Assembly: GCA_023228995.1 (NCBI GenBank)
Contig: JALOAD010000075.1
Span: forward strand, 1-12,427
Length of the DNA: 12,427 nt
Origin: JALOAD01 sp023228995 [NCBI: Candidatus Muiribacterium halophilum]
GTDB taxonomy: Bacteria; Muiribacteriota; Muiribacteriia; Muiribacteriales
Direction: 5' to 3'
Below the pieces are notes generated by a model. It was given only the letters and a program-made list of their open reading frames with translations. It ran no database searches and had not been told where the DNA came from. Every line of letters starts with the position of its first letter. Positions within the stretch are counted from its first letter, which is position 1. The position numbers were made by a program, and so were the translations under genes. Positions 7,001 to 12,427 of this stretch are shown here, piece after piece.

Positions 7001-10000
7001 AAACAGTATTATTTCTAATTGTGATTATGGTATTAAAGCTTCTGGTAAATATGAGCTTGTAGCTGGTGATTATATTTACAATACAACAATAAAATCTAAT
7101 AAATTTTTTGATAATAATTATGATATTTATGTTAAAAATTTTGAAGGAGAAATTAAATCCAATTATTTTGTAAGAAATGCTATTCATTCTATATATTTTG
7201 GAGAAAGTCCATTTTTGAGGATAATAAACAATTCTTTTATATTAAAAACTGATAATAATCAATGTATTAGCGGAATTGATGGTGAAATAACGCTTAGTAA
7301 CAATGAATTTATATTAACTAAAAGTGGAATTAAATTATCTAATACAAAGATAAAAGCATCTGATAATATAATTGTCAGTTCATCTGATTTTATTACTTTT
7401 GGTGATAATAAAGATGGCAAAGATATTATTTTACTTAAAAATAAATTTATTGATTCAAAAGATTTGTTTAATTTTACAAATTTATTTAATAATAATACTT
7501 TAAAAGCTTATTTGAATTATTTTATAGGTTGTTCAAGTGAGATAAATAATGATTCAGGACTATTTTTGAATTTTAAATATAATTATTGGGATGGAAATCC
7601 TCCAGCAATATTTACAAATGTTCAAAATAATCCATATCTTCTTTATGGATTAATATCAGATAGCAGAAAATTTGAAGATGCTGATATAGTAATACATAAT
7701 TTTGTAAGGATTTTATCACAGGGTAAGCTTGAACTTATTAATGTAAGACCTTACTTTTTTTCAGAACAGATTCTTCCATTTATAGATATTATGAAAAATT
7801 ATGGTAGTTATGGTAGTTTATCAATTAAAAACTCTGATTTTTCTCAAAAAATAACTCCAGCTATAAAAGATATATCAGATGTAGGAATTACACTTAATCC
7901 TAATTGGAAGGGATTAAGAATACTTGGTAAAATTGACGCATATAATACTTATTTTGATAATGTAAACACATTGTTTAACTTATATAATACAGATGAAACA
8001 AATCATTTTGGAGCTGATTTGTCTGAAATTGTATATTGTGAGACTGGAAATAATACTGAAAGGATAATGAATTTTAAAAGAGTTACAAATAATGCAAATT
8101 CTTTCAATTTAAAAGCAGGTACTGTAAGTTTTAATATATTCAGGACTACTGACTCTCTTGTTTCATCAGCTATTGAAGTTGATTCAGCAATGGCAGTTCC
8201 TGCTGCCGAGAATAAATTGAAGCTTCCTTATAATTTCTGGAATGACAATTATTTTTCTGAAGATATGCTTAGTGATTTTTCAGCTTATGTTGATATTCTG
8301 CCAAATGCTGTAAGCGGAAAAGTTGACGGTGATCTTTCAATAGATAATGTCAGAAATCCAGTAGTTGCAATTGGAGATATTGAACTTTATGGAAGTATTA
8401 TATTTTCAGCAGATACACCTGAAATACTTTTTGCTACAGATTCAGGACTGGTTCAGAAATCCGGGAAGATATATAAGACAGATGACTCTCAGATTACTAT
8501 ATCAGATATAAGAGAACTTGATGCAGATTATTCAAAGTACAGGTATTTTGATTATTGGGGTGATGCTGATGAGATATCTTCAAAAATATTGATTGATAAA
8601 CTCGATTTTAGTGATTCTACAGATGAAATAAAACTTGGTGAGATTGAAGACATATATTCTGCAAGTTTTTCTCAGACAACCGGTAAACTTAAAATAAAAA
8701 ATTCTAATATAATAGCTTCAAATTTTATGCCGAATTCAGGGTTTTATGGAAAAGTTGATATTGAATCATGTAATTTTATTATACATAGCGATACAAATAT
8801 TAAAAACACAGGTTTTTTTGGTATAAAAAAATCCAGAATAGGATTTTATGACGATACAATATTACAGTTTTCTGCAATTACAGATATTGATATATCTGAA
8901 AACAGTATAAACGGAGATGGTCTTAGAGAATTAGATAATCTTGTATTAAACGAACCTTATTCAGGTGCTTATGGAAGATTTCAGATAACAGGTACTAGTG
9001 ATTTTATTTTTAAATCAAATAAAGTCAGAGCATTACAAAATATGGTTTTTAATTGCAATAATTCTGTAAATTATACAACCTTAGTTTATTCGGATAACAC
9101 AATAGTAAGCAGCGGAAGTGATAATTTATTTACGGTAATCTCTTCAATAAATGAAGTGAATATATTAGATAATAAGATAGGAACACTCGATATTGATTTT
9201 ACAAACCCTGATATTTATATAAAAGCTAAGGAAATTTTTACTGTATCTGCAAAAAAATTAACTGTTTCTCAAAATTTATTTCAACATGGAGGAACAGATT
9301 TTGATTATTTAATATCAAGCTCCGGTCATGATATCACTTATATTAAAGGTAATATTTTTAAATATAAAAACAATGGAGCAATATTTACATTTCGTGCTAC
9401 ATATTATGAAGCTAAAAGTGAAATTTTTCAAAATGTCTTTATTAACGATTCGATGAATCCTGTATATCTAATTCATGCGGTTGCTGGTGGAACTATTGAT
9501 TTTTCCTTTAATCATAATATTGGTAAACATTATTTTTATTCAAATCATTCAGCTTTTATATCAATATGGAATAATAATTTTGAAAAATTATACAGTAATG
9601 ATTTTATTGAGACGCCAGTTGATTTTGGCGGTAATTACTTTTCCGATAACAGTGCAAATCCGGGATTCAGGCTTAATTATCCGGTTGATATATCTAAAAC
9701 ACCTGATTTTCTTATAAATATGGATGTGAATTCACTTCTTGGTTCAACAGTTTTTCAGCAGGGATATCTTACATCTGATAAAAATGTGAAGGTATTTCTG
9801 AAATACAGAAATATTGAGTCAAAATATGACTTTGGTAATTATACTTCGCTTTTCTATAATCCTGGACAACCTAATTCCATTGGAATGAAGATTGTAAGAA
9901 AAGTCAATCCTGCTCAGGGAAAATATTATATAAACTATTTACCTTATTATGTTAATACACAAAAAGATTCCGCTGTTCTTGATCTTAATAACTCTTTAGA

Positions 10001-12427
10001 TAACACAGAATATATAGGTGATTTTTTTGTCAATCATTCAAGTACAGATCCGGTTGACAACTTTATAAAAGGTGACTGGAGTGATGATCTTCTTATGACA
10101 ATCCCAAGTTCAGGGCTTATTGGTGGTGGTAGTCAGTATGTGTTGCCATTACCTGCAGAACCTAATTCTCTTCCTGTAGAACCTGATCCTCCCATTGATT
10201 TTAAAGTAGTAAGTGTCAAAGCTCCATATTATCCTTCTTCAATGGACAAAACTTATGATTTTGACGGAAATGTTGAGATATTATGGGAAAACAACAGGAC
10301 AACTGTAAGACCTATATATTTTTACAGGATATTTTTATATAATCAGGCTAAGATACCAGTTAATTCAGAACCTTTTATGGAAGAGATAGTAACATCAAAT
10401 ACACTTCCTTATATTAATCATGTCTATTCTGGTATTGATCCTGGTTTTTATACAACAGGTATTAGAGCTTTTAATGCAAATGCAAATTTCACAGAGAATT
10501 CACCGACAAATCCTATTCCAATTGGAGATGAAGGACCACCTCATTTTGATATAGTTGTACATGCTCCACCTGTTATCGAAGGACCTCTTGCAGTTGATAT
10601 GGATCCTGACAGCGGTAATCTATCTGGAAGCAATATTGTAATAAGCCCAAGAGAAGGTGCCAACAGATATTATTATCAGATATCAAAAAATCCCGATTTT
10701 TCAAATCTTGTCAGAGAACAGGTTGTGACATCAAATGTAATTCCTCTTTCAAGTCTGAGTTTTGATAATGGAGGAGTTTATTATATTCGAGCTAAAGCTG
10801 GATATTCTGATGGAACTGTTACAGAGTATACAGAATTTGGAGAATGGAATCCTCTGTTTGTAAAAAGAGGGAAATTACTTGCAACAGTAATTAATCTTGA
10901 TACAATAACTGGTTCTGATTATGAAAGTTGTATAAAAGATATGATTTTGCCAGTTCATGCTATAAAGTCTGGTAATGCTACAAATAAGGTAAGTCATGTT
11001 TTATTATTAGATACTAATTCAAATTCTATTTCATTTGAAGGACAGGATAAAATTAAAGTTGAAGCAATAAAAAATTATCTTTTAAATGAAAATCTTTCAG
11101 ATGTTACTTATATTTCAACAAAGTATGATGGAATGTATAATAAAGAAATACTTGATGGTATTGCTTTAAGTTCAACTTATAAAATAAGCAATGCTTTTGT
11201 AAGTCTTATTCAAAGTTATGATGGAGGTTTATTTTATTCTGATATGCCAGGAAGAGAATCAAGTTCTATTAGTAGTTCTCTTAATAATAAATTTGGAGTT
11301 TCAACAAATGGTCCAACATCATTATCAGGAAATCAAACAATTTATTATAAATCAAATACATTAAGTAATAATAATGATTTTAATAAAAGTGTCGTTTCTA
11401 CAGGTATTGTGGAATTATCAGATTGGGAAACTAATTTTCTTTATTCAAATATATGGAAATTTCCAACCGGTTCAAGTGTTGTACATTGTGCAGATTCAAA
11501 TATACCTCTTATAATTCAGTTTGAAAATCCAAGGAAAATATTTCTTAATTTCAAAATTCATAGCGATTCTTATAATGCTCCATATTATAGTCAACCTAAT
11601 GGCAAGTTTGAAATATCAATGATTGAAATTGCAGATAGATCTATAAGATTTGTACTTGGTATACAATCTGATCCACCTTTACCTATAAAGTTTGAATATC
11701 GGGACCTTGCAGGTAAAGGAAATGAAACAATTTATAAAAAAATCTCTGTTGATGGTGTTGAAGTTTTAAATGTATATGATATAGATGGAAACTTATTTAA
11801 AGAAATGTTAAATGGTAGGATTTTCCCTAATTTATCATGGAATCTTGATAAAAATGTAACTCAATATTCTATAAAAATAAATACAGAATTTCCATTTAAT
11901 TTAGAATATACAGATTATTTTGATTTTACTGGAATGCGACCAGTTTTTAACAGTAATTTACCTACTTCTATAACATATCAGCTTATTGCAGAAAATGATT
12001 GGGGAGCTACTGAAACAAAAACTTTAAAAATTAATTTCTCAGGAAATCCAGAATTTACAATCCCAAATTCAGTAGCTGGAGGAAGTCAGACCTTGAAATT
12101 TACAATAGCAGATAATAATGAAAGAGCTGATAGATTTATTTTTCACATAAATAAAGTAGGAGATGCAGCAACAAAATATCAATTTCCAAGAACAGGTTTA
12201 CAAACAATATTACCAAATTACACAGAATTTACAGATATATCAAATAAAATAGGACATTATCAATATAGAGGAAAAGCAGTTAATAACACTATATATAGTG
12301 ATACAAATAACAATCAGGAAGTTTCAAATGAGATAAACGGGATTTTTTCGATAAAACCACCAGGTATGAATTTTGTGCTTCCACCATATAATGTATGGTC
12401 ACCACATGAATTGTATGAGGATTTTGA
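3915..12427 (+). CDS. Giant type IV prepilin-like surface protein, 3' end beyond the window
   Basis: Open for at least 2837 codons with no stop; the end is not in the window. AGGAGG (3904-3909) lies five bases before the ATG. Residues 1-32 are a type IV prepilin signal: MKKG, cleavage expected after G4, then FTVAE with the key Glu at mature position 5, and a hydrophobic helix. After cleavage by a prepilin peptidase this helix would anchor the protein or pack it into a pilus or type II secretion pseudopilus. Ordinary pilins and pseudopilins have roughly 100-300 residues. The remainder is beta-rich: propeller-like repeats (about 145-605 and 785-860), a jelly-roll-like insert (613-772), parallel beta-helix blocks (about 916-1930), a Pro/Glu linker (about 2077-2095), fibronectin-III-like segments (2096-2316), a degenerate vWA-like segment (about 2359-2450) and further beta-rich sequence. 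Probably a filament-tip or cell-surface adhesin (inference). Frame and signal are certain; function is not. Confidence 0.92.
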   Translation, partial: MKKGFTVAEILITIALITIVSGPLITSFMVGLKSTELMEKDFNMDTLAQELMQEVLEKDFEDKNFYGNIGKEEGELTRKDFNDIDDYDGYIEDYGNISDVTGIVNNEYANYKRYVEIYNGEQKRITPEDGLKFEYFPNDKLGFNVSDIVLSRDGNRIFGINRNNSRLFAANPFSGDIEDEIEIDELPINIEISTDSKKLYLNYGYRIDIYSYTPGTLSLTSIVKGMDFGKINDVGIFNGKLVIASDRGIFSDGDKLNLLEDIKFVYFKFDKSVIQSGNKILVYDKSQLKIPIGEKIINDGKKVSSAFYDEYNERFIFSTKEDYIYLYNIKTNVWSSVVNNKTENLNSVFYSWTEGELYAAGDLSNSKGLFKSVFGNFAKIDLIDANDHKIYDMDYSEEDGNIYFLTNNLYKYSIKNEIIDKIWESNIAANPLRIIDRNEYIYMLYDTMFVRYDKSNYSVLYYEGENFIDFCIDNSHVYLTDSNRVIKLNLDFSEPETLKFFTDIEKLIMSKDGKTLFMSSPSTDTVYFLDTFTNKINSVSTKCNSLIQSASGNTLISTSGNEINLIKNTVIETKNLSSSYKSLINIDKTDQFLAYNQSDRKLDVYEYVDKFADDFDFFSGYNFYAYFNSGSKGFNIREGNSQVTIDTASAWDSDNGINTGKVLIYRTFVFPIPKYLKNINLDMKYSFSGEKLEFFAYAGFLNKDKIESTAGTLFDADVLREIPQGSEFSGEFTIPPTNIITVGFIITDISQSTFAEFMLDKLTLSYNKDNDFTLLSSYDIPWNKIDCYALSWDNKFLYVGEGNTLHTFDLELAKNIERKSVTISECSNIESISVSVDNNTIFAATDNGLYSIKEPIREKIIKVMVESNTRNVPPFVIYSTASNWKTTHSTRVIPHILNREFIFAASEYGGFINKNTVWFPDKQYVVDSNILIKNGASLLLLPGVNVKFKKDAKIIVEEDGKFVARKSVFTSINDHFRGAVYPEGSGIPQSSDYAGIDFQDDSEGIFDGCEFYYSSNAITKSIDAKLKFENSIISNCDYGIKASGKYELVAGDYIYNTTIKSNKFFDNNYDIYVKNFEGEIKSNYFVRNAIHSIYFGESPFLRIINNSFILKTDNNQCISGIDGEITLSNNEFILTKSGIKLSNTKIKASDNIIVSSSDFITFGDNKDGKDIILLKNKFIDSKDLFNFTNLFNNNTLKAYLNYFIGCSSEINNDSGLFLNFKYNYWDGNPPAIFTNVQNNPYLLYGLISDSRKFEDADIVIHNFVRILSQGKLELINVRPYFFSEQILPFIDIMKNYGSYGSLSIKNSDFSQKITPAIKDISDVGITLNPNWKGLRILGKIDAYNTYFDNVNTLFNLYNTDETNHFGADLSEIVYCETGNNTERIMNFKRVTNNANSFNLKAGTVSFNIFRTTDSLVSSAIEVDSAMAVPAAENKLKLPYNFWNDNYFSEDMLSDFSAYVDILPNAVSGKVDGDLSIDNVRNPVVAIGDIELYGSIIFSADTPEILFATDSGLVQKSGKIYKTDDSQITISDIRELDADYSKYRYFDYWGDADEISSKILIDKLDFSDSTDEIKLGEIEDIYSASFSQTTGKLKIKNSNIIASNFMPNSGFYGKVDIESCNFIIHSDTNIKNTGFFGIKKSRIGFYDDTILQFSAITDIDISENSINGDGLRELDNLVLNEPYSGAYGRFQITGTSDFIFKSNKVRALQNMVFNCNNSVNYTTLVYSDNTIVSSGSDNLFTVISSINEVNILDNKIGTLDIDFTNPDIYIKAKEIFTVSAKKLTVSQNLFQHGGTDFDYLISSSGHDITYIKGNIFKYKNNGAIFTFRATYYEAKSEIFQNVFINDSMNPVYLIHAVAGGTIDFSFNHNIGKHYFYSNHSAFISIWNNNFEKLYSNDFIETPVDFGGNYFSDNSANPGFRLNYPVDISKTPDFLINMDVNSLLGSTVFQQGYLTSDKNVKVFLKYRNIESKYDFGNYTSLFYNPGQPNSIGMKIVRKVNPAQGKYYINYLPYYVNTQKDSAVLDLNNSLDNTEYIGDFFVNHSSTDPVDNFIKGDWSDDLLMTIPSSGLIGGGSQYVLPLPAEPNSLPVEPDPPIDFKVVSVKAPYYPSSMDKTYDFDGNVEILWENNRTTVRPIYFYRIFLYNQAKIPVNSEPFMEEIVTSNTLPYINHVYSGIDPGFYTTGIRAFNANANFTENSPTNPIPIGDEGPPHFDIVVHAPPVIEGPLAVDMDPDSGNLSGSNIVISPREGANRYYYQISKNPDFSNLVREQVVTSNVIPLSSLSFDNGGVYYIRAKAGYSDGTVTEYTEFGEWNPLFVKRGKLLATVINLDTITGSDYESCIKDMILPVHAIKSGNATNKVSHVLLLDTNSNSISFEGQDKIKVEAIKNYLLNENLSDVTYISTKYDGMYNKEILDGIALSSTYKISNAFVSLIQSYDGGLFYSDMPGRESSSISSSLNNKFGVSTNGPTSLSGNQTIYYKSNTLSNNNDFNKSVVSTGIVELSDWETNFLYSNIWKFPTGSSVVHCADSNIPLIIQFENPRKIFLNFKIHSDSYNAPYYSQPNGKFEISMIEIADRSIRFVLGIQSDPPLPIKFEYRDLAGKGNETIYKKISVDGVEVLNVYDIDGNLFKEMLNGRIFPNLSWNLDKNVTQYSIKINTEFPFNLEYTDYFDFTGMRPVFNSNLPTSITYQLIAENDWGATETKTLKINFSGNPEFTIPNSVAGGSQTLKFTIADNNERADRFIFHINKVGDAATKYQFPRTGLQTILPNYTEFTDISNKIGHYQYRGKAVNNTIYSDTNNNQEVSNEINGIFSIKPPGMNFVLPPYNVWSPHELYEDF
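4347..5729 (+). other. Beta-propeller-like repeat region of the giant protein (about residues 145-605)
   Basis: Repeated units of the type SxDGxxLF/LY followed by a strand and a turn: LSRDGNRIFGINRNNSRLF (from residue 150), ISTDSKKLYLNYGYRIDIYS (from 192), MSKDGKTLFMSSPSTDTVYF (from 509). Similar blocks lie between them (YFLTNNLYKYSIK, YIYMLYDTMFVRYD). A further pair, ALSWDNKFLYVGEGNTLHTF and VSVDNNTIFAATDNGLYS, lies at about 789-856 (to about 6480), after the jelly-roll-like insert. The pattern resembles YVTN/NHL/WD40-type propellers; the blade number cannot be set by eye. Confidence 0.55.
5751..6230 (+). other. Jelly-roll-like insert of the giant protein (about residues 613-772)
   Basis: It starts at DDFDFFSGYNFYAYFNSG and contains alternating strands (SQVTIDTASAW, KVLIYRTFVFPIP, INLDMKYSFSGEKLEFFAYA) and a closing FMLDKLTLSY. 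The order and the closing strand recall carbohydrate-binding-module or lectin-like beta sandwiches that follow a DDF(S/D) entry. The assignment rests on pattern only; it splits two propeller-like segments. Confidence 0.35.
6660..9704 (+). other. Parallel beta-helix blocks of the giant protein (about residues 916-1930)
   Basis: It opens with the usual beta-helix entry: a Trp/aromatic start (TVWFPD), then LIKNGASLLLLPGVNVKFKK (residues 931-950) and IIVEEDGKFVARKSVFTS, as in proteins with PGxxVKF and a following G-K-L-x-A turn. It continues with short coils rich in Asn, Ile, Phe and Ser. Four aromatic end motifs typical of these domains divide it: NYWDGNPP at 1223, NFWNDNYF at 1440, DYWGDAD at 1546 and GGNYFSDN at 1906. 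Such folds in surface proteins often bind polysaccharide; no catalytic lyase or pectinase residues are recognisable. Confidence 0.65.
10200..10862 (+). other. Two fibronectin-III-like segments of the giant protein (about residues 2096-2316)
   Basis: They follow a Pro/Glu-rich linker (PLPAEPNSLPVEPDPP, residues 2079-2094). Segment one contains VEILWENNRT and YRIFLYNQAK and ends GFYTTGIRAFNANANFTENS. Segment two contains NIVISPREGANRYYYQISKN and GGVYYIRAKAGYSDGTVTEY. The W/Y...YRI...YYIRAKA spacing is that of Fn3-like sandwiches used as spacers in extracellular proteins. Confidence 0.5.
10989..11264 (+). other. Degenerate vWA-like segment of the giant protein (about residues 2359-2450)
   Basis: VSHVLLLDTNSNS (2359-2371), then a helix DKIKVEAIKNYLLNE, then DVTYISTKYDG, follow the strand-DxSxS-helix-strand order of von Willebrand A domains. 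The metal site reads D-T-N-S-N, with Asn where the family has Ser at both positions, so metal binding is doubtful. A later Ser-rich turn (RESSSISSS) has no clear MIDAS Thr. The remaining sequence to the window edge is beta-rich and not recognised. Confidence 0.35.

Noticed and set aside
5671-9717. Short plus-strand frames (5671-5886, 9475-9717) and minus-strand frames (6417-6683, 6990-7187, also 5345-5545) inside the giant gene
   Set aside because: The giant frame is continuous through all of them; the products are Ile/Phe/Leu/Asn-rich frame shadows without homology signals.
3915-12427. Frameshift or gene boundary within the giant frame
   Set aside because: Every line was read in frame and no stop appears; motifs before and after each composition change stay in the same frame.

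Overview
The window is AT-rich, with codon use strongly biased to A/T-ending codons. TAA, TAG and TGA all behave as stops, so the genetic code looks standard. It comes from a bacterium, probably a diderm, because it carries a FecR-type exported protein and a type IV prepilin signal. The style fits a low-GC uncultivated lineage. I cannot name the phylum from the sequence, and no rRNA, tRNA or phylogenetic marker is present.

Layout. (1) 1-133 is non-coding and holds one copy of a dispersed intergenic repeat ending at the stop codon of the next gene. (2) 134-1836, minus strand, is a tight three-gene operon: a Bax-inhibitor-1/YccA-type membrane protein, then a DtxR/MntR-family metal regulator, then a FeoA-domain protein. 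The first junction is stop-then-start with no gap, and the second is a 4-base ATGA overlap. (3) 1837-2016 is a divergent promoter region with a good extended -10 promoter for the plus strand and a weaker candidate for the operon. (4) 2017-3321, plus strand, is a secreted three-part protein: FecR domain, an Ig-like segment and an NTF2-like C-terminus. (5) 3322-3914 is about 590 bases without a gene. It holds a 97-98 bp tandem repeat that starts inside the preceding stop codon, a second copy of the dispersed repeat with an intact hairpin, a candidate promoter, and a structured 5' leader of three hairpins inside a closing stem. (6) 3915 to the right edge, plus strand, is one uninterrupted reading frame of at least 2837 codons. 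I translated it line by line and found no stop or frameshift; its end is outside the window.

The main discovery is that giant gene. It starts with a textbook type IV prepilin signal (MKKG then FTVAE), yet the body is more than ten times the size of an ordinary pilin or pseudopilin. It resembles a large surface protein: beta-propeller-like repeats, a jelly-roll-like insert, several parallel beta-helix blocks, a Pro/Glu linker, fibronectin-III-like segments and a degenerate von Willebrand A-like segment. I infer a giant minor pilin or pseudopilin that could act as a filament-tip adhesin. It may carry in one chain the kinds of module that PilY1-type tip proteins bring in trans. The structured leader suggests post-transcriptional control.

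The metal-regulation operon and the FecR-domain gene are ordinary in type. No link between them and the giant pilin is shown beyond adjacency.
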